The notes below the pieces were generated by a model. The model ran no database searches. It was given only the letters and a program-made list of their open reading frames with translations, and was not told the DNA's origin. A program made the translations under genes and the position numbers. A stretch of DNA of 64,000 nt from Patagioenas fasciata (lineage: Eukaryota; Chordata; Aves; Columbiformes; Columbidae), in contig NC_092520.1 in NCBI RefSeq assembly GCF_037038585.1, positions 58,308,501 to 58,372,500 on the forward strand, in the 5' to 3' direction. The stretch's first letter is position 1, and every line of letters starts with the position of its first letter. Positions 38,531 through 51,892 of this stretch are shown piece by piece.

Positions 38531-39874
38531 CTCTCAGCAAGGGAAAGAAAAAGATGTTCCACCACTAAACCATGCCTTAATTCCTCCAGAGCAGAGTTCA
38601 TTGTACCTACTTTTTCTAGATATGCAAACTAATTTATTGACTGCTGTCACATTGACAAGCACTGGCTATGCTTTTATAAGATTGTATCCCTTGCTTACAA
38701 GATTGTGGGATTTTTTGTCTTTTTGCATTTGTTGATCGACATTCTGTTTTTCTTGTCCATTTCCTTCAAGTCTTTTAAGAGCCTTTTGAACTCTATTTTC
38801 TCTTTTTTTCTCCCACAGTAATCAAAACATCAGCATATTTGAAGTGCTGTTACAGGCCATATGAACTCCTTTTTCCTCAGAATGTCACATTGATTGCACA
38901 CCTGTTTCTGTGCCTGTAAATGCTGAGGAAAGTATCCATTTACCTTGACCTTAAACTGACATCAAATAGGGCAAAGAACTGACTCCCTGCTTATGTTTTA
39001 ATCTTTTGAGCTGTAAGCACACAACTCACTTATCCTCAGCTTTATCTGGAATTCCAGTTTCTCCTGCTGTGTCCCAAAGGCATTGCGTGACGTGCATTTA
39101 CCAAATGTATCAAAACTGCATGTATGTTTTGCGCTTATTCCTACTGAATTGACACACTAAGTTATTAAAATAAAGCAAAGATGCTTAGACTTAGACATAT
39201 ACTTAGAATTAAATTCCTGTTCCGTTTGTTTTAGCTTCTACCTTTCACATCAGTCTGGAAAGATACACACAGTTCCATATAAACCTCTGTGTAAGAGCCT
39301 ATTTTTCAATGCTTTACCCATCACAACTGAATTTGGTCCTCAGGTTTATATAAAGACATAAATAGAGATGAGTGTGTTCTCGTTTCCCCAAAAATTCCCA
39401 GTACTGCTGCCTTCATATAGTCAGCAGGTGATTTTTTTTTTCCTTGCTGCATGTAATTCCTTATAAAACATGATTTTCAACTGTAATCTCATCAAAAGGA
39501 AAGATAAAACAAGTAGACTTGAAAGATGCAGCCTAAAAAGGAGACATCAGATTTGTAGGATTTTTTATTTTTTATTTATCTTTTTTTTTTTTTTTCACAA
39601 AAGCTTTTGCACCTGTTTAAAGGGGGTAGGGGTGAAAGATAAAAACCATGCATATGATTCACAAATATGTTTCACCATATTGAAGGAAACATGGACCAGA
39701 GAAAAGGGGACTTATTTTTCCTGTTCTGCAGTATTTTAAAATTTCTTTTCAATAGAGCTGAACTACACCTCTCATTTGCAAGAAAATATGACAGCTCAGG
39801 ATGTCATTCAATACCTAAATAAAATATTGTACAGAATAATGGGAATGAAGGAATCAATTCTGTATATCTGTATT

Positions 39875-39899
39875 AAACCAAACCAAACCAAACCAAACC
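39875..39899. repeat. (AAACC)5 microsatellite
   Basis: Five perfect AAACC units are followed by AAAAC-type decay. Confidence 0.95.
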
Positions 39900-40370
39900 A
39901 AAACAACAAAACATTTCTTCCATATGGAACCAGAATACATTAAATATTGTGGTAGCCTTTAACTCAGATTTTGATACACAAGCAAACAAATACAACCTTT
40001 TGATTGGGACTGAAGCAGCTGATTTGACTCAAGAAAGGTCAGGGCTGATCTCAGGGTGCCCAGACCACCCCATCTCTGACTGTGCCCTCTGCCGCTCCAG
40101 TGTATCCCTTACAACAAGGGGCATCCCTGCAGAAGTACCTGTTTCCCCAGTGGAACAAAATGTAAATGGGAAACATGCTTTCTGCGTCCATGGTCTCCAG
40201 AGGCCAAGGTAAGGACAGAACACAAAAACATTGTAAAATGTGGAAACCCAATGATTTTTTGAAGAGTAAATGAAAAATGAACAAAGAAAGGGTGATTCAA
40301 CTGCAATAAATGTAAGATTTTCCAAACTATTTTCTGTGTAATGTTGCCTTGTTTTCTTTCTCCTTCTTTC

Positions 40371-40424
40371 TTTTTTTTTTGTTTGTTTGTTTGTTTGTTG
40401 TTGTTGTTGTTGTTGTTGTTTTTA
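40371..40424. repeat. compound T10-(GTTT)4-(GTT)8 repeat
   Basis: A T-run (40371-40380) is followed by four GTTT units (40381-40396), eight GTT units (40397-40420) and a short T-run. It is a three-step compound microsatellite in the FGF14 intron. Confidence 0.95.
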
Positions 40425-40845
40425 AAGATAAATTTGGCTCTGAGTTTTAATTTGTCATCAATGGTGTTTCCTCAGGACTTTGTTCATGCCACTTCCTTTC
40501 CTTTACAAAGACTTTAGACAGCTATTGAAAAAAAGCACTGAGTTTCAGGACTATTACCTATTATTCTGTTCAAATATCAGATTTCTACAATGGGCTGAGT
40601 ATACAGATGTGGGAGAACAACAGTAAGGAGACCAAGTCTGCTCATAGAGGGTTGGAGCTACTATATCTCAAATACCAAAATTGAAATTGCAGAGACATTA
40701 TAGGAGAAATCAACCAATAGAACATGCAGCTGAGAGTAGTAAACTTCCAGCAAGTGGCACACCTGTTTCTTCTGCCTCCTCTCTTTGCCTGTCAGCTCTT
40801 TTAAATTGTTTGTACTTTTGAACTAACTAAAAGCAAAGAAAGAAG

Positions 40846-40860
40846 AAAAAAAAAAAAAAA
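40846..40860. repeat. poly(A) run, 15 A
   Basis: Fifteen A follow 'aaagaaagaag'. No retroposon body is recognisable upstream. Confidence 0.95.
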
Positions 40861-42639
40861 GCCAAAACATCTAGATATTTTGGAAATGTGAGCAACTTTT
40901 TACTACATAATTTACAATATTTTAGTGGAGATATATCACTTGGCTATACCAGGGTTAATTCTTTATATGCTGAAGGTCTCAAACAGCTGGAAACAAAGAA
41001 AATTCTTCTATGCGCTTCTTAACTAACGATCATCTATCAGACCTACTAGTGCTTAAAACAATATGACAGCAGCAATGTGTTGGGTAGTTTTGCAAACAAT
41101 CACGCATACTCTTGCTATTAAGAAATACATATTTCTTTTAAAATCGACATTTAAAGGGAGGTCAGTTTGTGGTACAACTTGTGTGGATTGCTGACAATGT
41201 AACATCTCTTTGGCATTTAAGACCTGGTCATCTTCACTGATATATCATCTTGAGATTCAGTATTTCACCAAACATTCAGAGGTACCAGTGAGAAGCATCA
41301 TGATATTTGGGAAATCTCAAGGTGCAGAGGAGGTAGCTTGGCTCTGAAGTTACAAACGAGACTGCTCAGAGGAAGAAGAAACCCTCTTCTACAGGTTGTG
41401 CATAGATGGGATGCTCTGCCAGTGGTTAAAGATGAGTGCTGGTGCTGGGAGCTGCCCCTGCATGTGTGCGGGCAGGTTGGTTCTGGAGAACCATCAGCCT
41501 GTGACTTGAACTCTCTTATGGAAAAAAGCAGCAATTAAAACAATGCTGCTAGAAAAAAAAAAATCAGAGACATTGGATATATCTGCCTACACCAGTCACT
41601 ACTTTCAGAGAATAAACTTGTACGAGATCAATGATCAGAAAACAGAGAGCCACCATTAATTGCGTTCGGAATTTCAGAAGAAAATGTTGTTTACATTGTG
41701 CATGATTTACATCAATAGCAAAACTAGTATTTCATAAAAAGACAAATAGAAAGCCTTTTTTCTTTTTCTTTTTTCTTTTCATTGCTGTTAAGCTTTATAT
41801 CTTCAAAGGTCTGTACTAGTAATTCCACCCACCGTTGCCATCAAATGGGTTTGAAAAAAAGGCTTTGGAATACGTTATAGCTAGGAAAACCTGGGAAATT
41901 GAGATTACAACCAATGTTCTCAAAGGTGGCCTCTGATTTTGAGATTATTGTTTTAGCAGCAATAACTGGAGCTTAGACCTTCAGCTGTGCTGTGTGGGGC
42001 AGCCCCTACCCTGCTCTCAGCAGCCTCAGCTCATAAACAATCTTCCCTAAACTCAAAAAATCAGTCAATTTTTCAAGCTAGCTAAAATGCACTGTTTGCC
42101 AATTTATGCCTTCTCAGGAAGCTCCAGGAGAGGGCAGGGACTGTTTCATCACAGGTTATCACTGTTATCCCCATGCTGTCCTGTCTGTACCTGCTGCACA
42201 ACATTCAATGAAAAATTAGGTATTTTGCTGTCTAACTTAAACCGGATCACACTTAAACACGTATGAAGATCAAATGCTGGGATTTTGTGGTTGCAGACCT
42301 AATTAGTATGGAGGCAAAATTATTTTCTGCTGGTGTTTCAGGAGTGAAACTGTTTAAGAAAAAGGGAATCCAGTCAATGAGTTTGGAGGACAAAATTTGC
42401 AAGCAGGAGAATATGTGGAGAAGTAGAAAACAGGAAAAAAAAATGGTTAGCACTCACTCTGGGAAGACCTGGACAAATAGAAGGAATGGACATGGGGCAA
42501 AATTGTCTGACGAGACTAGGGGAATTCAGAGAAAAAACCAATCCAGATATTCAAGGAGCTCAGTCGTATGAATTGGAAGGAAAGTTCATACAGACTGAGA
42601 CACTGTGGATAAAAAAACAGGTCCAGAAATATTATTAGT

Positions 42640-43607
42640 ATAAACAATATTTCCCCCAAGGCTTAATATTGGGACCAGTACTGTTTAATATCTTCATCAA
42701 AGACATAGTGGGATTGAGTGCATCCTCAGCAAATTTGCAGATGACACCAAACTGAGTGGTGCAGGTGACGTGCCTGAGGAATGTGATGCCATCCAGAGGG
42801 ACCTGGGCAAGCTTGGGAAGTGGGCCCATGTGAACCTCATGAGGTTCAACAAAGCCAAGTGCAAGGTCCTGCACAGGGGTCGTGGCAACCCCTCGGGTCA
42901 ATACAGACTGGAGACAGGATTGAGAGCAGCTCTACGGAGAAGGACTTGGGGGTACTGGTGGATGAAAGATTGGACATGAGCCAGCAAGATGCACTTGCAG
43001 CCCAGAAGGCCCATTGTATCCTGGGCTGCATCAAAAGCAGCATGGCCAGCAGGTCAAGGGAGGTGATTCTGCCCCTCTGCCGCGCTCTGGTGAGACCCCG
43101 CCTGGAGTCCTGTGTCCAGCTCTGGAGCCCTCAGCACAGGAAAGACATGGACCTGTTGGAGAGGGGCCAGAGGAGGCCACCAAGATGATCAGAGGGCTGG
43201 AACAGCTCTGCTGTGAGGACAGGCTGGGAGAGTTGGGGTTGTTCAGCCTGGAGAAGAGAAGGTTCCAGGGAGACCTTATTGCAGCCTTTCAGTATTTAAA
43301 AGGGGCCTATAAGAAAGATGGGGACAGACTTTTTAGTAGGGCCTGTTGAGAAAGGATAAGGGGTAATCATTTTAAACCAAAGGAGAGGAGATTCAGGCTA
43401 GACATGAGCAAGAAATTTTTTATGCTGAGGGTATTGAAACACTGGCACAGGTTGCCCAGAGAGGTGTAGATGCCACATCCCAGGCCAAGCTGGATGGGGC
43501 TTTGAGCAACCTGATCTAGATGCAGATGTCCCTGCTCATTGCAGGGGGTTGAACTAGATGACCTTTGGAGGTCCCTTCCAATGCAAACTATTACATGATT
43601 CTATGAA
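42640..43607 (+). mobile_element. CR1 LINE fragment, reverse-transcriptase C-terminus and 3' end
   Basis: A 5'-truncated CR1 copy lies on the + strand. It starts in the reverse-transcriptase palm ([12 protein letters not shown] near 42670). After a one-base deletion between about 42705 and 42715 it continues in another frame with KFADDTKLSG; the FADD codons at 42734-42745 are intact. Further downstream are [20 protein letters not shown] and [20 protein letters not shown] in shifted frames, then the 3' UTR with 'gcccagagaggtgtagatgc' and the tail 'attacatgattctatg' ending at 43607. At least three frames are needed to read it, so it is dead. Confidence 0.95.
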
Positions 43608-45226
43608 AGCTCTCCCCATATATAACCAGTGAAATGCTAGGGTTTGTTTCCAGAGCTACTTGTAAATTTTTGTCACTGCAGAATGGCATTTTTCCTTATT
43701 AAAAAAGTTCCTGGGATCAGCAGGCCTGAGGACATCCTGCTTTCTCAAGTCTGGACATGCTGCAACTCTGCCTTATTTCTTCAGCAGGAGAGGAATGTTT
43801 TAGCTACTGAATCTTCCTGCCATGCCTCCCTTTTTAAAAATGTCACTCTCCCTGTGTGCCCTGGGTAATGCCAGCAGAGACACTGAGCCCAGGAATATTG
43901 CCCAGGATAATATAAATCTCCCTGCTTTGCCAGCCCTCTTCTCAAACTGGGGACCTTCAGACCCATGCAGGACACGTAGCTAAGCCTGAGAAGTGACAGG
44001 GTATGTTCACAGGGCAGTTAAATTAGCAGAGAAGTTTTGCAGCCTGTGACTATAAAAGTAAGCAGAATTCTGTAAAAAACACATTGAAGTGAGCAGCATA
44101 TTTTCTTATGATGATATTCAGGGGAGTGCCATCCGCCTCCAGCCTCGGCCAATCGATTTGTGTCAGCAAAGCTAATATTTTAGAAAATGAAATTAAGTAA
44201 AGAGAGCTATACTCACAAAGAAAAGGGAGAAAAAACCCCTCAGCTTTGTTTTTCTAACCTATCAGCGCCTCCAGATCAGTACTGCAGGTATTTAATTATT
44301 TGCTTTTACCAATAATAACAAAGAGGTGCAATATTTGAGAAAAAAATTATCCCTTCTCTACCCACACAGTCTGTCTCTTGCCTGACACTTGTCAGGCTCA
44401 ACACCCACAGTCTGCGTACCTTTTACCGAAGAGTTATTTGGTGCCTCAGCTTGTGTATCTAATAAACATAAGACTAATGCAAACCTAATTTACATTGGGT
44501 TACAAAGTAGAGGTAAAATTCTGAAATACTACAATGCTTGGAAAACTGATATAAAAATACTTGGAGTCCTCATTGAGGGAGAAGCATTACTGTTTTAATC
44601 ACTCTGTGTGTCTAATAAAAGCATTTAACACTGAAGATGAGTCATTCTCTATGGTTAAACTCTACATTTCACATCAAGATTAAGGGGTGAACTATACAGC
44701 TTCCCACAGCCAGAGATTTCACCAAGGAGTGAATACTTAATGTGGCTCTCAGGGTGTTCACATCAGCACAACTCCATGCCCACCATCCCCGAAAGCGATT
44801 GCCACCATGTAGGCTGAGCCACCTCCTTGGTTTTCATCAACCTTTGCAGGGAATCAGTAAGAGGGAGCAAGGCAGGAAAAAGCAAACACGATGTCCAGAT
44901 GCAGGGGGATTTCTTTACGTTAGATAAAGGAAGAAAATAAGAGAGTGAAGACAAATAGGTAGAGAAAATATAAACTTTGCCTGATTCACTCTACACTCGA
45001 TTCCTTGGACATTTTAAGGGGCCTCAGACCACGGACATCGAAGGCCCATCAGTCAGTTAAATCCCTGAGTTCAAGCATGAACAGGTCACACCATGAAGGC
45101 CACTACAGGGATGTTATTACAGATAATTTCTTTGGCTCCTGCTGAGGATGAAGGTGCCCGGCACAGGGGAAGCGGGGCTGGTGCTGGGGTGGGGAGCAGT
45201 TTCTTTCCCTGGTACCCACCCAGGGA

Positions 45227-45284
45227 ATGCATAGCCAGACCCCAGCTTTTGGGTGATGCACATCCAGACCCTGGTTTTGTGGTC
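45227..45284. repeat. imperfect 29-bp direct repeat in a GC-richer patch
   Basis: Two adjacent copies start 'atgcatagccagacccca' (45227) and 'atgcacatccagaccctg' (45256), each followed by a 'ttttg.g' end. They lie in a locally GC-rich patch at about 45120-45430. Small tandem duplication; no function suggested. Confidence 0.55.
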
Positions 45285-47298
45285 TGCTTGGAAGTTGCCA
45301 CAGCATGTAGCAGAGTTAAGTCATGACTGTGGCCTCCCAAACAAACAACCTTTGCTTTTTTATTTTTCCAGGGAAGCCCCTCAGCCTGGGTGGGCACTGA
45401 GGGAAGCTGCTCCTGGCTGGGCTATGGCTCAATTTATGGATATAAAAATAGACTGTCTTTACCAAAACTCCAGGGATATGCAGGCTTTCATTATCTTGGT
45501 CATTTCTTTATTATGCTTTTATTAGATTTTGCTCTAAAAATCATGTCCCTAAGCAACTGAATTTTTACATCTTTTTAATTTATGGGGAATATTTTTGCTC
45601 ATATGTTCACAGTTTATATCTCAGGGTAAAGACCTTCTGTAGGTATTGCCACAGCTAAAAGTAAGTAAATTGTTGCTTATATTTTATGAAACATATTTTT
45701 CTTTACTGATAATTCACTACTTCTCAGTAGTAGGAGTGGGGAAATTATTCTTTAATAATATTCTGGTTTACATGCTTTTGAATGAAAAGCCAAACACTTT
45801 GCAAAAATTACAACATTAGCATAATCTTCTCTATTTTAATGTCATGAACATTTTTCTGACTTGCTGAAACCTCTACCAGGAGTCAGTCCTCAGGGCCAAT
45901 GAGCAGATTTGCAAATAGAGGATATTTCAAAGCTGAGTGAAAGTATCCTTGAATAATTTATAATCATCAATGTTTTATTTGTCTAAATATAATATTTATG
46001 ACCCTCATTTATGAAATTACTTAATGAAACATAAAATACTATGAGCTATAATTTATTTTCTTAAAATGAAAATCAGGAGCATTCAATTACTGGTATGGAT
46101 AATCTCATCTGAATTAAATCTCTATTGTTGGGCACTCACTAATTATTTCTAAGGCTCAGAAGCTGCAGATATATTACTTACAGCACAACTGTTCTTCGTG
46201 AAGAATAGAGAGGCCCTACTGCACTCAGGAGAGTGCTTGATATATTTATTTTACATGGAATAAAACAGCAGTCTTAAAAGCTCTCCACTGTCTTGGATAA
46301 CAAAGCCCCAACCTGCAAACACTTATAAATATTAATAACCTTGATTGGTATACCTGGCATTAGGAGGACATTCATATATTTAAACTAAAATATATAAATA
46401 ACTGCATTTAATAACATCATTCTTTGAAGACAGATACCCTGTGAAGTATTCCAGGTATTTATCAACAAAGATTCCTATAAACATATAAGGAGATGACCTC
46501 ATCTCTACCTGCCACTAACAAAATCAGAGTTGAAAACTGCCAAAACATATATATTTTTAATACAGAGATTTGAAACCTAATCTAAACCAAAGTGTCTGGA
46601 TTGGGATACATTGGTCTCCTATGCTTTCTAGCTGAGACATTTATTCCAAAGTGATAACTGCTTTCACAAAATACTACTCTGTGTGACTAAGTTTGCTGCA
46701 CATGATCTGAGTGACACTGAAGGGAAACAGGTCAGCTGTGCTGTTAAAATAACATAAAGCAGCTGTTCTGAAACCAGAACACGAATAATAAAGATTTTAA
46801 AAGGTCTTGGATTGTTCTACAGTTTTAAAAGTCTCTTCCTATTGTTGCATTGAAGTTTATTCTGTGTTTCCGTTTTCATACTATGAGTTGATATAAGTTT
46901 TTTCTCGCGCAAAGCCAGATCCCCGTTTCCTCACTGGCAAAAATTCTCACATTTGATTTTTTACACAGCAAGTGTTATTATCTGATTCAATAGGTGAATA
47001 CATTTAAATGACTGTTCTGGCAAAGTAAGGAGCACATTTTGCATACTAAAAGTTACATATCTCCTCAAATACAATCCCTTACTAAAACATTTCCTACTAC
47101 TGCCTCTCCCTTCTCTAAATATTGCTGATAGCAGCTTCAGCATCACTGCTCTGGCTTTCTGAGCTCATCTGAAATCTGAACTAGACAAAATTCTTCCTCC
47201 AGTGATACTGATGTGCTTTGCTTCTTGTGTATCTTCCTTACAAACCCGCTGAGAGACATTTTTGGGTTAGGACACAGTTTATTATTATACAAATCTAA

Positions 47299-47314
47299 AT
47301 ACTAGATCTAGTAT
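47299..47314. other. 16-bp perfect palindrome
   Basis: ATACTAGATCTAGTAT is its own reverse complement. A degenerate copy of its half follows immediately (ctaaatctagatactg), so this is a small cluster of direct and inverted copies of one short motif. May be chance. Confidence 0.6.
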
Positions 47315-47891
47315 CTAAATCTAGATACTGAATGAGACCAAAACTACAGGATACCAGGCATCAACCTTAAGAAATCATTGATTTTAAGTTTCAGATCATG
47401 AAACAGATTTACCAACCCTTGTTGAAAGATAATATGAAACTCCTGAAGTGGAACAGGCAGTAACTAACCCATCCAACCCACAAAACTCTTTGCTGTTGCA
47501 AGCAATTACTGGAGAAATTCAACTCTACTGTAGTTAAAAGTTTTAGTTTCCACAGCTGTTAAAAAGACTCTGAAAAGGCAGATACATAGTACCTGGAAGG
47601 CAAGAGAAAGTTAAATTAAACTTGATATTTTTTATTTGTTTTCAGATCTTGTATTTTTTAAATTAGTGGTTTCCAGTGACTTCAGAGGAACAGTGCAATA
47701 TTGTACCAGCAACAAAGTGGTTATGCATTAACAGCTTACTAAGGCATTTCCAACTCAGGCCATATTTAAATGAGCTTTTATCCAATGATAATGACTGTAC
47801 TGAAAACCCGGGCTCTTTAAGTTCTAAGCATTCCCATTAAAAATATGAAATTTGCTCAAATTAAGTAAGCATCCTCTCTTAATTGAGTTAA

Positions 47892-47910
47892 CAAGAAAAA
47901 AAAAAAAAAG
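47892..47910. repeat. poly(A)-rich run
   Basis: An uninterrupted A stretch of about 15 bases within 'caagaaaa...aagg'. Simple repeat only. Confidence 0.85.
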
Positions 47911-48864
47911 GAAAATCTAGAAAGATAACAAGCAACAACTAAAAATCACAGAGATCCAATTTATTAAAAAAAGTAACAATGCTCAGTGAAACCAGTGCCA
48001 AGCAATACTAAAGTTAACCAAGAAACTGAAAATTACTTGTTTTAGTGGAAATCCATACACTGTACATATCTGTAGACATCTCCAGTCTACTTCTGAAGAA
48101 AATCAGAAACCGAATTCTCAGCCAGAAATAGATATGCCACCACTTTTTGTTCACATTGTTTTCCAGATTAATTTTACAGCTTCAGAAATAAATTATTATT
48201 TAAAAAACATTTAATTAGTGGAAAGAATAGTAAATAACTCATTTTTTGTACATTGTGCTTATTTGTGATTTGCAATAAACTTTTGCAATGTATCAGCCTT
48301 AAGACTCCCACTCACCATATTGTTAATACCCTTTTTAGTACCATAAGAAATAGAGACAGAATAAACCTAATGTTCCACTTCTAATCACTTACCACTTTTA
48401 AAACAACATATGGCTAAGACTGAATATTTTTTGAAAATTCTGTTTATTTAGCAAAATTTAATACCAGCTTAAATTAATCTGTCCTTTAAATTCTATTGAG
48501 ATTGCACTTAAATATACCAGTAGTATTCTAATGTATTTCAATCAGAACTGCCCAACGTTAAAGCAGATTTTTTGTGCTCTAAGTTATTAGTTGCTTTGCA
48601 GAACTGAGCAAACGCTTCTGGAACACAAGCAAAAGTAGATCCTGAGATTAACAACCCCATGATAAGCAAAAAACAAAGGCATATTTGCATCTTCCAAAAT
48701 ACCTGTTCAGAAAACAGCTCTCTATGTCTACCTAACACTCTATGCTTACCTTCTTGTATTACTCTTTTCTCTACACCAGGGGTTTCAAATTCATTTTCAC
48801 CAGGGCCCACATCCACTTCATGGTTGCCTTCAAAAGGCTGAATGTAATTTTAGGGCTGTATGAA

Positions 48865-49400
48865 TGTAGGAGTAGTTACATGTCTTTTAAACACCTCCAG
48901 GGATGGTGACTCCACCACTTCCATGGGCAGCCTGTTCAATGCCTGCCAGCTCTTTCCGTGAAGATTTTTTTCCTAATATGCAATCTGGACTTCCCTAGTG
49001 CAACTTCAGGCCATTTCCTCTCATCCTACTACTTATTACTTGGGAGAAGAGACCACCCTCCTCCATGCTACAACCTCCTTTCAGGTAGTTGCAGACAGCG
49101 ATAAGGTCTCCCCTCAGCCTCCTTTTCTCCAGGCTAAACAGCCCCAGTTCCCTCAGCCACTTCTCATCAGACTTGTGCTCCAGACCCCTCACCAGCTTCA
49201 TTGCCCTTCTCTGAATTCTCTCCAGCACCTCATTGTCTTTCTTGTAGTGAGGGGCCCAAAACTGAACACAGGATTTGAGGTGGGGCCTCACCAGTGCTGA
49301 GTGCAGGGGGACGATCACTTCCCTAGTCCTGCAGGCCACACTATTTCTGATACAATTTCTGGTACAATTTCTGATACTATTTCTGCATTGCTCCATGTCT
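48865..49400 (-). mobile_element. CR1 LINE 3' fragment
   Basis: Antisense CR1. Read on the - strand it encodes [20 protein letters not shown], then [20 protein letters not shown], then [20 protein letters not shown], the C-terminal thumb/connector part of the CR1 reverse transcriptase. The 3' UTR follows, ending near 48865 without a clear terminal repeat. At its 5' edge (49343-49378 on the + strand) are three head-to-tail 12-base units of 'atttctgatac', which insert repeated RN-type residues into the frame. No catalytic box remains. Confidence 0.9.
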
Positions 49401-51598
49401 GGGGGAGGGCATCAGAGCTGGGGGTGATATGCAGCCTCCAAAACTGCTTGCACCTCCTGGTTTCATCAGCCACCTGCAAACCCTCTGCACCTTGCGGGGA
49501 GGATCAGCCTTTGCTCACTTTTAGTCAGCAGTGTAAACATAGCCCTAGCTATATTGCAGATTTCCCTGGTTTTCAGAATAATGTCCTTATTGTTAAATAA
49601 CAGGTTTTTACCCATAGCAATACACAAGAATAAAAGGGATGGGAAAACACAGACTTCTTCCCTATCCATCATTTTGTCCAGACCCCATCAAATAAATGGA
49701 AACAACAGGACAGAAAGGTGTGGGACCTTTCCTGACATTTCTTCCACAGCCAAAACCCTAGATGTTTACTGTGATAATTTTTGGGCCTGGGATATGAAGC
49801 CTGTCAAGGATTTTGCAGCATATGTGCAGTATTTCCAGTACATAGAAAAATAAGCTTTGTAATGACTTGCCGTCAGAGACTAGGACTGTTGCCAATCTTT
49901 ATTACAATTTTTCGATATGGAAAAACGACTTTTTTTGAGACAATCACCCTACAACTCTTGAGAGCAGATTTAGCTACCAAAAAAAACCAAAATGGGATGA
50001 AGTGGTGAAGATTTTTTTCTGAAAGTGTAGGAGGGAGCAAATGAGCATCTTTTTGTGGAGCACATAAGGAGAAAATTCTCAGGTCAGAAGCAAACCAGAG
50101 TGCAGATGTATATAATTTACAGTTAAGGAAATAAAAGAACAGCAGGCTATTGTAAAAACAGAGCCACTCTTAATCAAAGTACATAAGCAGCACAATGAGG
50201 TCTTCGTCCTGGAAATTTCTGAGCTCTCTTACCCTCGCCTATGATGAACGTGAGTGAATAATACTCTGCTAACTCCATGAAGACATACAGCTGGTCTCTT
50301 TCTGGGGCTTTTAGACAGTTTCAAAGTGCATTCTGCAAGAATAACAGTCCTGACTCTGGTTCATCACACTGAAGATCATTCAGATCTCCCTCTCAGCAGA
50401 CTAGGGTAAATAACTGAAGTGACAATTATTGTTCAAACCCTAAGAGTTGCAAACGAACCACAGCAGTACCCAGCAGGTACTCCCTGCTGGTTTAAGTCAT
50501 ACAATTTCACATATTGAAAACACAGATTTTGGAAAGAATCATCATCCTCTCCCTGAAACCTCCACCATGGTGTAGATGAGTCCTGCCCTCAGATGAGACG
50601 GGATGCCGTGCGCCTGTGTGGCTGTGTGCCCAGCGATACTTTCGTGGAACTCCTGGAGCAAAGCATCGCACACTGACACATTTTGCAAGCTGCCCTATAT
50701 TCTCAAGAGCGGTGACAAAATAAAAATGTCTCATTGTTTGACTTTTTCCCTTGCTAATCCATGCTACTTGGCCAACCGGTGTGAAACTGAATAGCTGATG
50801 GCATTTTTTTTGTGAAAAAAAACAAACCAAAACACAATCAATCTGGAGGTTTGCAGGACTGTGGAATTGCTCCAAGAGGCTTTCTGATGAGTCATTATGC
50901 AGCTGTCTTGAAGCTTTTGGCAGCAAAGACATCAAAAACATATTATGACTGCACAGCTTTCACTCTGGGTCCTTGCTTCAAATGATCTTTTTTGCCTCTA
51001 TGTACTGTTAACTGCATTCTTAGCAGGATATTTATTCATGTAGCGCTAACTACAGTTGTCACAGGATATCTATTCACTTAGTATTCTGCTTATACCACAA
51101 TAACGGACAGTTGTTTGGTGGCCCAGGATGGTGCTATTCAACAACAGTGTTCTAAATGTCATGTTTCCTCAGACTACAACTGCATCAGCCAAGTTTTCCT
51201 GCTTTTTTTTTTTTTTACACAGATGCCCTGAGGAAGAATTTCATCCCTGGCAGTGACCTACATTAGGACAGGCTGGCTGCTGCAGCTGCTGGGAGCACCT
51301 TTTAGAACCCTGCCTGCCTCCCGCTTTGCTGAGCTCCAACTCTGGTGTGTCTCATGCAAAGTCTCTTGCACCCCTCCAGTCTTCCAGGAAATAAGCTTTA
51401 AAAAAAATATTTCTTTTAAAAAAATCAGCAATTATTCAGAAAGGAATTAATTACTTCATACTAGTTGTCACTGAAAAATGCTCTACTCATGCCAGAGAGA
51501 CAAAAACCCAGGCAAGGGTACATACACTAATATATGTACATCTCTGTTTAGGGTATAACTACTATGAGTACACAGGACATACACTCTACGCTACAGTA

Positions 51599-51625
51599 TA
51601 TATATCCAGTAGCAATGGATATATA
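51599..51625. other. 10-bp inverted repeat, 7-base loop
   Basis: TATATATCCA (51599-51608) and TGGATATATA (51616-51625) are exact reverse complements around GTAGCAA. AT-rich, weak stem; probably chance. Confidence 0.5.
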
Positions 51626-51827
51626 GGATCTCTTCCGCCCAACTTAAGTTATCAAGTCTTCTTATGTAGCCAGTTGAGAGAAAGATGTACCTTCACGGGG
51701 TGATCCCTTGCAACCTATGGTGTTGAAAATAAGTAGGATTAATTGCCCTCGTAGTGCATTTCTTTTCTTACGCTGGTCATAAAGAACATCTAGGACACTG
51801 ATCCCATGCTAACTGCTGAAGTCTGGG

Positions 51828-51892
51828 AAAACAAAACAAAACAAAACAAAACAAAACAAAACAAAACAAAACAAAACAAAACAAAACAAAAC
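51828..51892. repeat. (AAAAC)13 microsatellite, perfect
   Basis: Thirteen uninterrupted AAAAC units are followed by AAAAAC. It is the longest perfect short tandem repeat in the window. The same motif recurs as five units at 61150-61174. Confidence 0.97.
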
